Part shown: positions 34,110-42,780 of the stretch, piece by piece
How positions within the stretch are numbered: position 1 is the stretch's first letter
Layout: every line of letters starts with the position of its first letter
Assembly (NCBI GenBank): GCA_964617585.1
Contig: CAZTXS010000007.1
Span: 1-64,000 of the forward strand
Source of the DNA: UMGS1601 sp964617585
Lineage (GTDB): Bacteria > Bacillota > Clostridia > Oscillospirales > Ruminococcaceae
Direction: 5' to 3'
DNA: 64,000 bases
Translations under genes and position numbers: made by a program
The notes under the pieces: generated by a model
The model's input: the letters and a program-made list of their open reading frames with translations, nothing else
Told to the model about the DNA's origin: nothing
Database searches by the model: none

Positions 34110-34312
34110 TAACTCACTGCGATAGAAAATCCGACGCAGCAAATTTGAAGTCCGGGAATATTGATGCAAACAAAAGACACTTCACACATACCAACCATGA
34201 AAAAATAAGCCTAGCGGAACAGAGCAGCAATATTCTCGGCTTCAATGTACGGCTCAGCAAAGGATTTTAATTGCAAAGCAATTAAATGCAGTATATTGTT
34301 TGGAGGTAATTA
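34110..34312. other. Spacer after leuA with no feature seen
   Basis: 203 bp without a clear terminator, ORF or RNA gene. The membrane-protein gene that follows could be co-transcribed with leuA. Confidence 0.5.
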
Positions 34313-34891
34313 ATGAAGCATACTATATCACAAAAATGGAGAGAAATAACAAAGACGCAGTACAATTTTGATAAAATGACAAAGGTTTTTATTATACTTC
34401 TCATTATTGTATTTAGTGCTGTGTTCGGATTTATCTATGAAACTTTATTTTACAGAGAAGATTTAGGGCATTTTGTAAAAAGAGGAACTACCTACGGTCC
34501 ATGGATACCAATATACGGATTCGGAGGATTATTTATAGCTATAATCGCATATCATTTTCGGAAAAATGCAGTAGTTGTGTTTCTTCTAAGTGCTCTGACA
34601 TCAGGTATTCTTGAATTTTGTACGGGTTATTATTTATTTCATGTACATAACATTCGTTTATGGGATTATAATACGGAAATCTGGAATTGGGGAAATATCG
34701 GAGGATATATATGTTTTCGTTCGGTAATATTTTTTGGAATATCCGGATTGTTTTTGGTGTATCTTGTTATTCCCTTCTTTCATTTTGCCGCAAACATATG
34801 TAACAAGTGGGTTTTCCGTTTAATGACAATCGTTTTATCTGCTTTATTCTTTTTCGATATTATCATAAGCAACATATTTCCACGAGTGTGA
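34313..34891 (+). CDS. Putative ABC-transporter type IV (CmpB-like) membrane protein
   Basis: The 192-residue protein resembles the ABC_trans_CmpB family of Firmicutes membrane proteins. It has five to six hydrophobic segments, FGFIYETLFYREDLGHFVKRG, YGPWIPIYGFGGL, SGILEFCTGYYLFH and LWDYN...NIGGYICFRSVIFFG. Despite the family name no transport has been shown as far as I know, and no ATPase gene is adjacent. GGAGG lies seven bases before the ATG. Confidence 0.8.
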   Translation: MKHTISQKWREITKTQYNFDKMTKVFIILLIIVFSAVFGFIYETLFYREDLGHFVKRGTTYGPWIPIYGFGGLFIAIIAYHFRKNAVVVFLLSALTSGILEFCTGYYLFHVHNIRLWDYNTEIWNWGNIGGYICFRSVIFFGISGLFLVYLVIPFFHFAANICNKWVFRLMTIVLSALFFFDIIISNIFPRV

Positions 34892-34955
34892 GAACTGAAT
34901 TATAAATGTAAATACAACGAAAAAATTTTGAAACTATACAAAATCAATACCAGAG

Positions 34956-35092
34956 TATAACCTAGATAAGATATCCCCCTCTATAGGCGGCGGGTTCCAT
35001 TACCCGGTCAGCAACGGGATACATCCCCTCTGACCGGCCGGTCTGCATTGCCGACCCTTGCCGCATTGAATAACGGACAAGCCCTTACTGAA
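34956..35092 (-). repeat. Dispersed palindromic repeat, long form (copy I)
   Basis: Reverse-oriented long copy with arm CCGGTCAG...CTGACCGG. The last hairpin is eroded (one arm partly deleted to GAGGGGG). Confidence 0.9.
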
Positions 35093-35093
35093 C

Positions 35094-35132
35094 AAAAATC
35101 CGTTCTAAGCTCAACCGAGAACGGATTTTTTT
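35094..35132. terminator. Terminator upstream of the VanY gene
   Basis: Stem AAAATCCGTTCT / AGAACGGATTTT with a T-run on the plus strand. Confidence 0.85.
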
Positions 35133-35137
35133 ATCTC

Positions 35138-35166
35138 TTGAAGCTATGTAATAAAAGGTATATAAT
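35138..35166 (+). promoter_or_regulatory. Promoter of the VanY-type gene
   Basis: TTGAAG, 17-bp spacer and TATAAT (35161-35166). Confidence 0.75.
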
Positions 35167-35212
35167 AAGAATACAGGTAATAAATTAAAGGATTTTACCA
35201 TATAAATAGGAA

Positions 35213-36181
35213 GTGATACTCATAAAGATAAAAATGTTTAAAGCTATGATCGTCACAATTTTTACCTTGGGGGCGGCATTTATTATGGCAGACAGCGCTT
35301 ATGACGACAACATCTTAAAAACAAACGCATTATCAGATGAAAATGATATACAGCAAAGTTTATCTCTGAATCTCACCGCCGAGCTTACTGCAAACAGCCT
35401 GAAGCTGTCATGGAATAATATCGGCGGAGTTAAAAAATATGTAATCCTCAGGAGCAGCAAAAAGAACGGTAAATACCAAAAAATAGGCTCTGTCGGCAAG
35501 GACGCAACTGTTTTTAAAGACAAGGGTTTTAAAGGTGAAAGGAAAACCTACTACTATAAAATCAAGGCAGTTTTTCGTGCGAAGAAAAATAAAGAGCTTA
35601 TATTTTCCAACGCAGTTAAAAAAACCGTTTACAAAAGAAAATCAAAGGTTGACGGAGTAACGTACATAGACGGAATTTTGATTGCAAACAAAACATATAA
35701 GCTTCCTAAAAGCTATAACCCCGGAACAAATAAAAAAGCCTACAAGGCTTTTAAGAAAATGCAGTACGCCGCTTTAAAAGACGGAATTAATTTGTATATT
35801 GCTTCAGGCTTTCGTTCATATTCCTATCAGAAAAAGCTTTATAACAGTTATGTAGCTGCCGACGGCAAAAAAACAGCCGATACATATTCAGCCCGGGCAG
35901 GACATTCTGAGCATCAAACAGGACTTGCATTTGATATAAACAGACCTGACAGCTCGTTTGACAATACAAAGGAAGCCTTGTGGCTTGCGGAAAATTGCGC
36001 TAAATACGGCTTTATTATAAGATATGAAAAGTCAAAGGAAAGCATAACCGGCTATAAATACGAATCATGGCATATCAGATATTTAGGAAAAAGCCTTGCC
36101 GAAGATGTTACTAAAAGCGGAAAATGTCTGGAGGAATATTTAGGCATTACTTCAAAATATAAAAAGAAACAGAGCTGTTAA
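35213..36181 (+). CDS. D-alanyl-D-alanine carboxypeptidase (VanY, M15B) with FN3-like domain
   Basis: Zinc peptidase that trims the terminal D-Ala from peptidoglycan stem peptides outside the membrane. The 322-residue protein has a signal peptide or anchor (about 8-26), a fibronectin type III-like beta domain (about 45-140: LKLSWNNIGGVKKYVILRS, then YYYKIKAV), and a VanY domain (about 180-305). The VanY domain carries zinc ligands in GHSEHQTGLAFDI and ESWHIRYLG, and substrate-site GFRSYSYQ. The start is unclear: GTG at 35213 follows AGGAA closely, and ATG at 35234 has no SD. Monocistronic with its own promoter and terminator. Confidence 0.9.
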   Translation: MILIKIKMFKAMIVTIFTLGAAFIMADSAYDDNILKTNALSDENDIQQSLSLNLTAELTANSLKLSWNNIGGVKKYVILRSSKKNGKYQKIGSVGKDATVFKDKGFKGERKTYYYKIKAVFRAKKNKELIFSNAVKKTVYKRKSKVDGVTYIDGILIANKTYKLPKSYNPGTNKKAYKAFKKMQYAALKDGINLYIASGFRSYSYQKKLYNSYVAADGKKTADTYSARAGHSEHQTGLAFDINRPDSSFDNTKEALWLAENCAKYGFIIRYEKSKESITGYKYESWHIRYLGKSLAEDVTKSGKCLEEYLGITSKYKKKQSC

Positions 36182-36188
36182 GCAAAAA

Positions 36189-36217
36189 GGCCCGCAGGTT
36201 TTCTGCGGGTTTAATTT
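36189..36217 (+). terminator. Terminator after the VanY gene
   Basis: Stem CCCGCAG / CTGCGGG followed by TTTAATTT. Confidence 0.8.
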
Positions 36218-36349
36218 ATTTTTGAATTTATTCCAAAGCGCTTGCAGCCGACTCAATAATTGCCATGATGGCTGCTAAAGCCTGTGTTTTGACAGTCAGC
36301 TTAATTTTTGCGATTTTTAAGACGGCAGTTAATCACCTTTTCTTTAGGT

Positions 36350-36898
36350 TTAATAATCAGCGTTTTTATCAAGACTTCTTATATACGCAAAGGTTTCTTC
36401 CTCGCCCTTTTGAGCAAGCATGACAAGAAGCGATTCAATAAGATCGGATGTTTCCGGATGAATCATACGCTTTGATTTTCCGCCCAGAAAGTATTCAAGC
36501 GGATGATTGTCATTATAGTTTTTACCCTGATACACCTTGCTTGCCGCGACTCGGTCGCAGAACATTTCAATAACATATCTCATGGGCATTTTTACGGGAG
36601 CAAGCTTCCTTTCGGTTTTGCTGTAATCAGTCCAGTATTCAAAATGATGCTTGTTCCTACCCTTATGGTGCATCCAGGCTCTCGAGTATCCGCACTTTTC
36701 ACGTTCGCCTTCGTTTGGACTTTTATTTCCCAAATAATATTTAGCTCCGGCTGAAAATTCAGTCGGTGAATATTTTGACAGGTCGTGACGCAAACCCTGC
36801 CACAAAATCCCCGACTTTGCGCAATTTATTATCACCTTGTGCCTGTGTTTAGTTACGGTTAAAAAATGTTTCCAAGCTTTAAACGGCAAACGATTCAC
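36350..36898 (-). CDS. DUF5662 family protein
   Basis: The 182-residue cytoplasmic protein matches the pattern I associate with DUF5662. Its histidine-rich segments are HRHKVIINCAKSGILWQGLRHDLSKYSPTEF (as two stretches) and MHHKGRNKHHFEYW, suggesting a metal site of HD-like type. It also has MRYVIEMFCDRVAASKVY. Function is unknown; some databases label relatives 'catalase', which the sequence does not support. Monocistronic on the minus strand between plus-strand surface genes. Confidence 0.7.
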   Translation of the reverse strand: MNRLPFKAWKHFLTVTKHRHKVIINCAKSGILWQGLRHDLSKYSPTEFSAGAKYYLGNKSPNEGEREKCGYSRAWMHHKGRNKHHFEYWTDYSKTERKLAPVKMPMRYVIEMFCDRVAASKVYQGKNYNDNHPLEYFLGGKSKRMIHPETSDLIESLLVMLAQKGEEETFAYIRSLDKNADY

Positions 36899-37015
36899 CT
36901 CTTTTGCGAAATATACTGTATTTATTCTATCACAGAAACATTAAAAAAGCAATTTAACTTCGGTATTTTGCCGCCGTATTATTTATGATTGTAATTTAAC
37001 ACATACGCCTGCAAC

Positions 37016-37044
37016 TTGACACTTATATATAATTATTGTATAAT
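37016..37044 (+). promoter_or_regulatory. Promoter of the GT2-YfhO operon
   Basis: Perfect TTGACA (37016-37021), 17-bp spacer and perfect TATAAT (37039-37044). Confidence 0.88.
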
Positions 37045-37101
37045 TTTTAATTGAAGTATAAGTTAAATACTCATATTTTAGGAGTAAAAGAAGGGGTTTT
37101 A

Positions 37102-37683
37102 ATGCACCAAATATTTTGGGGACTTTTGTTTTTGTTGTTTGATATTAACGTTTCCTCTCACAGCATTGACGTTCTTCCTGACTTTATAGGCTGGATACTT
37201 ATAGCTGTCGGTATGAAAAAGCTGTCGCAGCATTCCAAAGTTTTTAACGGCATGACCGTTATGGGAATAATAATGACTTTGATAAGCGCTTTTCAGACCG
37301 TTATTTATTTTTTAGGGGAAAAAAGGTTCGCATATACATATGCTGCAAAACAATTCTCCGTAAGCAATTCGGATTCAGTTTTTATTATTAACACCGCATT
37401 CTGGATTTTGAAATTGTCGGCGCTTACTATAGCGGTTCTTGCGCTTGCTAAAATAAAAGACAGAATCAGCGACACAAAAAGCATCAAAAGATTCAGATGC
37501 GTTTGGTTTTCGGCGTTGGGAATTGAAATTTTCGCTTATCTATACAGGAATCTGATTATGAGTTATCTTCCTGAATCGGCTCAAAAAGCCGTTATTCAGA
37601 TTTTAGTTATAGGAGTTATATTTTTCAAAATCTGGTTTCTGTTTGATGAATTTAAAATTGCCAAGGATTATAAGCCGTATTAA
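37102..37683 (+). CDS. Polytopic membrane protein, possible glycolipid-flippase partner
   Basis: Unknown family. The 193-residue protein has five to six membrane helices, starting HQIFWGLLFLLFDINVSSHSIDVLPDFIGWILIAVG. I chose the ATG at 37102 (AAGGGG upstream), because an in-frame TTG at 37051 would lie at the transcription start. It is 17 bp before a bactoprenol-type glycosyltransferase gene and then yfhO. In comparable CsbB-YfhO systems a GtrA-like flippase is expected. This protein sits in that place but lacks an obvious GtrA signature, so the role is inferred from context only. Confidence 0.75.
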   Translation: MHQIFWGLLFLLFDINVSSHSIDVLPDFIGWILIAVGMKKLSQHSKVFNGMTVMGIIMTLISAFQTVIYFLGEKRFAYTYAAKQFSVSNSDSVFIINTAFWILKLSALTIAVLALAKIKDRISDTKSIKRFRCVWFSALGIEIFAYLYRNLIMSYLPESAQKAVIQILVIGVIFFKIWFLFDEFKIAKDYKPY

Positions 37684-37700
37684 TATAAGGGGGAAGTAAA

Positions 37701-38630
37701 ATGCTGTCTGTAATTATACCCAGCTATAATGAAGAAAAAAATATCGAAAACACAGCGAACGTCGTATCAGAAATTATGAAAAAAAACGATATAGATTATG
37801 AACTTGTTTTCGTAAACGACGGTTCAAAGGACAAAACGTGGGAAATTATTTCACGGCTGGCAGATGAGCGTGATAGCATTTCAGGAGTTAATTTTTCAAG
37901 AAACTTCGGAAAAGAAAGCGCAATTTTCGCAGGCTTGAAAGAAGCTAAGGGCGACGCCTGTGTTTTAATGGACTGCGATCTTCAGCACCCTCCGCAGGTT
38001 ATTGTTGAAATGTATAAGATTTGGAAAAATAACTATGATATTGACGTTGTTGAAGGGCGGAAATCAGACAGAGGTAAAGAAAATCCCGTTTACAAATGCT
38101 TTTCTCTATTGTTTTATAAATTAATAAAAAGCGCCTCAGGGCTTGATATGAAAGCGGCTTCCGACTTTAAGCTACTGGACAGGAAGGTTGTTGACAGCTT
38201 AAACGAAATGCCTGAGCGTCTGACCTTTTTCAGAGCGATGTCAAGTTGGGTAGGCTTTAACACTCAAACCGTTTATTTTGAGGTAGCTGAACGTCATGAC
38301 GGCGAGTCAAAATGGTCGCTGAAGTCGCTTATAAAGTATGCAGTAAATTCTATATCGTCATTCACGTCGGCTCCGCTTCACATAGTCACCGTAATAGGCT
38401 TTATTATGCTTCTCTGTTCTGTTGTACTCGGTGTTCAGACTCTGTGGAGATTCGTCCACGGAAGCAGCGAGGGCTTCACGACGGTTATACTCTTGATTCT
38501 GCTTACCTCAAGCCTTATAATGATAAGCTTAGGCATAATAGGCTTTTATCTTTCTAAAATCTACGAAGAAATCAAATGCAGACCCAGATATATCATATCA
38601 GACAGAAAAAAGAGCGGCAACCTAAAATAA
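37701..38630 (+). CDS. Bactoprenol-type glycosyltransferase (family 2, CsbB/GtrB-like)
   Basis: Transfers a sugar from a nucleotide sugar to undecaprenyl phosphate on the cytoplasmic side. The 309-residue protein has a GT2 domain (1-225) with IIPSYNEEKNI, FVNDGSKDKTW, the metal-binding DCDLQHPP, and the conserved GESKWSLKSLIKYA after ERH. Two membrane helices follow (about 232-255 and 268-292). The order GT2 then YfhO mirrors the B. subtilis csbB-yfhO pair involved in lipoteichoic acid glycosylation, which is the best guess for its pathway. Confidence 0.92.
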   Translation: MLSVIIPSYNEEKNIENTANVVSEIMKKNDIDYELVFVNDGSKDKTWEIISRLADERDSISGVNFSRNFGKESAIFAGLKEAKGDACVLMDCDLQHPPQVIVEMYKIWKNNYDIDVVEGRKSDRGKENPVYKCFSLLFYKLIKSASGLDMKAASDFKLLDRKVVDSLNEMPERLTFFRAMSSWVGFNTQTVYFEVAERHDGESKWSLKSLIKYAVNSISSFTSAPLHIVTVIGFIMLLCSVVLGVQTLWRFVHGSSEGFTTVILLILLTSSLIMISLGIIGFYLSKIYEEIKCRPRYIISDRKKSGNLK

Positions 38631-38651
38631 TGTTTTTCAGGAGCGTGCTTC

Positions 38652-41492
38652 ATGAGTAAAAATGAAAAAGCAAATTTAATACCTCCCCGAGGCTCTTCAC
38701 TGAAACGCAGAAAAAGCTTCAGACAATGGTTATATGAGCATAGGATTTATCTGCTCGTATTTATCATTCCGTTTGCGCTTATGTATGTAGTCTACGCTGT
38801 ATTCAAGGTGCATCCCTGGGGAGATAACTCGGTTCTGGTGCTTGACCTGAACGGACAGTACATTTATTACTATGAGGCTTTAAGGGACGCTTTTTGGGGC
38901 GATGGAAGCTTTATTTATAGCTGGAACAGAAATCTTTCGGGAGAGATGTTCGGCATATTTGCCTATTATCTTTTAAGCCCGTTTATGCTCATTATATGCC
39001 TGCTGCCGAGAACAATGATGTGCGGAGCTATAGAGCTTGTCCAGCTTCTTAAAATCGGCGCTGCGGCTGTAACCTTTGCGTTTTTTATAAGAAAAAGCTT
39101 CAAGCCTAAGAACACAACTGTTGTTATTTTTTCAACCTGTTATGCTCTTATGACATATATGGTCGTTGAGCTTATGGATCTTATGTGGCTTGACGGGCTT
39201 ATTTATCTCCCCGTCATATGCTTCGGCGTTTCAAAGCTTGTCGACAAAGGCAGAACGCTTTATCTGATTATACCGCTTGCTCTTATGTTTATAGCTCATT
39301 TTTACATCGGTTATATGGTGGGCATTTTCACCGGGTTTTATTTTCTTTATTATCTCTTCGCAACAAAAACCAAGCTTAACGCAAGCGCTGTAATCAAGAG
39401 AATTTTAAAATTCGCCTTTTCGGCAATAATTGCCGTAATGCTCGCCTGTATAGTTATAATACCTGTATATAAATCGCTCAGCTTAGGAAAGCTTGAATTC
39501 AGCGCTCCTGACTTTTCTCTGAAAAGCCAGTTTAACGTTCTTGACTTCTTCACCAAGCTCTTTCCAATGAGCTATGACACGGTGCGTCCCGAGGGACTGC
39601 CGATGATTTTCTGCGGAACGCTGACGCTTATTATGACGCCGTTGTTTTTCCTTAACAGAAAAATCAGATTAAAACAAAAATTCGGACTCGGAGCGTTGGC
39701 TGTAATACTTTTTATCAGTATGTACATTGCTCCTGCAGATATTGCATGGCACGGTTTTCAGGTTCCCAACTGGCTGCCCTACAGATATTCGTTTGCATTT
39801 TCATTCGTGATATTGCTCATGGCGGTAAACACCTTTGAACGCTTAGACGGCATAAGTCTGAAAGCGGTCGGCGGAACGGTTTTCGGTCTGATTTGCTTTT
39901 TGGTTTATTGTGAAACCATTGATATGGTAAGCTTTACAACCGTTTCCGAAAAAACGCTCGACGACGGAACTATCAGCAGCCGGATCGGAGGAATCTGGTT
40001 CTCTGCAATAATGCTGGCGGCATATTTTATTCTGATTGCGATGTTAAAGAAAAAGAATAAAAAGTGGGTTTCGGTTATTATTGCCGGAGTTGTTTTCGCC
40101 GAGCTTTATCTTGTTTCTTACGATACCTTAGAAAAAATCGATACGGACGTAGCCTACAGCAAATACACTTCCTATGAAAGCTATATGTCGGATATGAGGG
40201 ATATTGTAGATACTATTCAAAGCAGCGATGAATCATTCTACAGAATGGAAAAAACCTTTGACCGAACCGTTTGCGACCCTATAGGAATGGGTTATGCAGG
40301 TATTTCACATTCATCCTCAACAATGAACACCAAAGCTCTGCTGTTTCTGAGAAATTTGGGTTACGGTTACGGGGGTAACTTCACCTGCTACAACGGCTCA
40401 ACCTATTTAAACGATTCGCTCTTCGGACTAAAATATATTATCGGCAAAGACGATGATCTTTGGTCTTCCTACTGCGGAACTAAAATAGAAAACATTCCTG
40501 AAAGCTATACAAAAGTCAGGGATTTCAAAATTGCAAATGAGCTTGAAAACGGAACGGTAACCCAGTACGAAAATCCTTACGCTTTATCTGTAGGCTTCCA
40601 GGCTGATATAGGCGTATGCCGCATAGAGCTTGACAACTCGAATCCGTTTGAAAATCAAAACGTGGTTTTCAACTCAATTACCGCAAACAGCTCGCTTTCT
40701 CAGACGACGCCTATACTCAACCCTCTCAAATACACTGTAGCGGAGTATTATAATGTCGAGTCCGAGCCTTACGGCGACCTGACAAGATATTATAACTCCG
40801 GAGAGGAAAACTCAGAAAGTCACATTGATTATCTGATAAGAGTCGAAAACGAAGGTCCGGTTTATATATACTTCCCTACTACTTATGAAAAGTCCTGCAA
40901 TATCTGGTATTATGACGAAAATGAGTTTCAGCAGTATATTGCTGAAAACGACACGGAACCGGCTATGGATTTCGCAGGAAGCTATTTTGAGGGCGATGAC
41001 TATAAAATTCTCAATCTTGGAGAATTTGAAGCAGGGAAAACAATAAGGCTCAGAGTTACCATTAACAAAGAAGCCTTCTGGACAAGCGAGCTTTTTTACA
41101 CTATTGATTTTTCCGCGTTTACCGAGGCTGTAAACGCTATCAAGCAAAACGAACTCAATGTTACTGAATACACCGACAGAAGTCTGAAAGGTACTATTGA
41201 AATCAGCGGAAGCAATAAGGTTATGCTTACTACTATTCCTTACGAAGAAGGATGGAAAATCACAGTGGACGGCAAAAAGGCTGAAGCGGTATGCGCTTTT
41301 GATTCCATGACAGCAATAAAGCTGGACGAAGGAAGTCACACAATAGAAATGACGTTTATGCCCGATTACTTTATAATAGCTGTTATAATCTCTCTAGCCG
41401 GCTTAGTTATCTGCCTTGTAATATCGGTTTTTGAATACAAGGACGGCTTAATAAAAAACAGGATAAAAAGAAAATTCTCTAAAGAGAAATAA
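38652..41492 (+). CDS. YfhO family membrane glycosyltransferase-like protein
   Basis: Large GT-C-like membrane protein proposed in B. subtilis to move the sugar from the lipid carrier to a cell-wall polymer. The 946-residue protein has an N-terminal helix, the family segment NSVLVLDLNGQYIYYYEALRD in two parts, SWNRNLSGEMFGIFAYYLLSPF, about a dozen helices up to residue 490, a long extracytoplasmic domain (about 490-890), and a final helix before a basic tail. 21 bp after the GT2 gene; last in the operon. Confidence 0.92.
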   Translation: MSKNEKANLIPPRGSSLKRRKSFRQWLYEHRIYLLVFIIPFALMYVVYAVFKVHPWGDNSVLVLDLNGQYIYYYEALRDAFWGDGSFIYSWNRNLSGEMFGIFAYYLLSPFMLIICLLPRTMMCGAIELVQLLKIGAAAVTFAFFIRKSFKPKNTTVVIFSTCYALMTYMVVELMDLMWLDGLIYLPVICFGVSKLVDKGRTLYLIIPLALMFIAHFYIGYMVGIFTGFYFLYYLFATKTKLNASAVIKRILKFAFSAIIAVMLACIVIIPVYKSLSLGKLEFSAPDFSLKSQFNVLDFFTKLFPMSYDTVRPEGLPMIFCGTLTLIMTPLFFLNRKIRLKQKFGLGALAVILFISMYIAPADIAWHGFQVPNWLPYRYSFAFSFVILLMAVNTFERLDGISLKAVGGTVFGLICFLVYCETIDMVSFTTVSEKTLDDGTISSRIGGIWFSAIMLAAYFILIAMLKKKNKKWVSVIIAGVVFAELYLVSYDTLEKIDTDVAYSKYTSYESYMSDMRDIVDTIQSSDESFYRMEKTFDRTVCDPIGMGYAGISHSSSTMNTKALLFLRNLGYGYGGNFTCYNGSTYLNDSLFGLKYIIGKDDDLWSSYCGTKIENIPESYTKVRDFKIANELENGTVTQYENPYALSVGFQADIGVCRIELDNSNPFENQNVVFNSITANSSLSQTTPILNPLKYTVAEYYNVESEPYGDLTRYYNSGEENSESHIDYLIRVENEGPVYIYFPTTYEKSCNIWYYDENEFQQYIAENDTEPAMDFAGSYFEGDDYKILNLGEFEAGKTIRLRVTINKEAFWTSELFYTIDFSAFTEAVNAIKQNELNVTEYTDRSLKGTIEISGSNKVMLTTIPYEEGWKITVDGKKAEAVCAFDSMTAIKLDEGSHTIEMTFMPDYFIIAVIISLAGLVICLVISVFEYKDGLIKNRIKRKFSKEK

Positions 41493-41529
41493 ATTGATAA
41501 ATAGTCTTTAGTTTCGGCATATATCTTCG

Positions 41530-41559
41530 TTGACATGAAAAAGTTAATAAGAGTATTAT
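41530..41559 (+). promoter_or_regulatory. Promoter of the 41696 gene
   Basis: TTGACA (41530-41535), 18-bp spacer and TATTAT (41554-41559). The predicted start is at the base of the following hairpin. Confidence 0.6.
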
Positions 41560-41563
41560 TATA

Positions 41564-41598
41564 ACAGGAGGAATTATTCCCTCCTGTTTTGTTTTATT
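41564..41598 (+). terminator. Terminator of the YfhO operon, overlapping the next leader
   Basis: Stem ACAGGAGG / CCTCCTGT followed by TTTGTTTTATTTTT. If the promoter at 41530 is real this hairpin is also the first element of the downstream leader. Confidence 0.8.
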
Positions 41599-41695
41599 TT
41601 TATATATTTTTATATTTTCAGTGTAGAAATTTTAGGAGGTAACTTTTCGGGTCTGAAAAATTGCTTTAATCAGACTTCGGGGATGTTAAGAAAGG

Positions 41696-42511
41696 ATGGA
41701 CGACAAAATGAAAAAAAAACTTACTTATGGCGACGGAGCGCCCCTTGCACTTGCGGTTTTTGCCGTAATAATGAGCGGAGCGGCATTGTTTTCGGAATTT
41801 ATCGGACGCACAGTATTCAATTATTTCTTTGACGAAAAACGAAGCTACATATTAAGCTCGGGAAAATATATGTTCTTCCAGAATTACGGACGTGTATTGA
41901 CCGTATTTGTGCTGTCGGTTTCGTTTTGCTTTATACTTCTCAAATCGAGAAAAAAGAAATGCGTAAGCTCTCATGAATGTGCGGTAGTTATACTGACTTC
42001 GTCAACCTTGGGAGCGTATTCGTTTATGCAGCTCGGTCACGAGCTTAAAACAGGCAGCTTTCTTGATTTTTCAGGACTCAACGACTCAGAGCTTTTCATA
42101 TCGCTTTTCAGATACTGTGTTGAAGCGTTTACAATACTTCCCGCTGTTTTTTTAATTCTCTCCACGTTGACTATGCTTGCCAGACTGTCAACGGAAACAT
42201 TCAGAGTCAAGGTTGAAAAACAGCTTCCTCTTGTATTTGAAGTCGATAACAGCGAGTCCGTTACGGTTGAAGGCATAAAAAGCGTTGTAGAAGAAATCAA
42301 GCCTAATAATGATTCTTCAGGCTCTGCGTCCGAAAGCAAAGCAGACGGCGGCAATCAGCTTCTTGAAATGATTAAGGATGCTGAAATTGAAAACAGCGAT
42401 GATGATTTAACGTCAATTTCCGATTCTGAACAATGCGTACAGCCGGATGAAGCCGAGCTTGAAAATCAGGTTTCATTTGAAAGCCTTAATCAGCCGGCTG
42501 CGCAAGGATAA
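41696..42511 (+). CDS. Membrane protein with acidic tail, unknown function
   Basis: Not recognised. The 271-residue protein has four hydrophobic segments in residues 14-165 (LALAVFAVIMSGAALF, VLTVFVLSVSFCFILL, CAVVILTSSTLGAYSFM, ILPAVFLILSTLTMLA) and a soluble, strongly acidic C-terminal 90 residues. The start could be ATG 41696 or ATG 41708; AAAGG directly precedes the first, favouring the second. Own promoter; followed by a repeat copy. Confidence 0.75.
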   Translation: MDDKMKKKLTYGDGAPLALAVFAVIMSGAALFSEFIGRTVFNYFFDEKRSYILSSGKYMFFQNYGRVLTVFVLSVSFCFILLKSRKKKCVSSHECAVVILTSSTLGAYSFMQLGHELKTGSFLDFSGLNDSELFISLFRYCVEAFTILPAVFLILSTLTMLARLSTETFRVKVEKQLPLVFEVDNSESVTVEGIKSVVEEIKPNNDSSGSASESKADGGNQLLEMIKDAEIENSDDDLTSISDSEQCVQPDEAELENQVSFESLNQPAAQG

Positions 42512-42591
42512 GCTTTAGGCTGATTCTCCGTCAAAGACTCTTCTTAAAATTAATACAGGTTTTTAGGGTATCTTTCGATGCCCTTTCTTTT

Positions 42592-42733
42592 TATAATTTA
42601 AGCAAGATGTCCCCCCGCCTCTATAGACGGCGGATTCCATTACCCGGTCACTAGTGAGATACAATCCCCTACTGACCGGCTGGTCGGCATTGCCACCCTT
42701 CCCACGTTGAATGACAGGCAAGCACTTATTGAA
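42592..42733 (-). repeat. Dispersed palindromic repeat, long form (copy J)
   Basis: 142-bp reverse copy. The long arm reads CCGGTCAGTAG...CTAGTGACCGG. The last hairpin is CCGTCTATAGAGGCGG with a G-T wobble. It lies just upstream of asnB. Confidence 0.92.
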
Positions 42734-42780
42734 ATCACCTGTTTTTAATTTCATACATATAATATTACGAGGTGATTATT

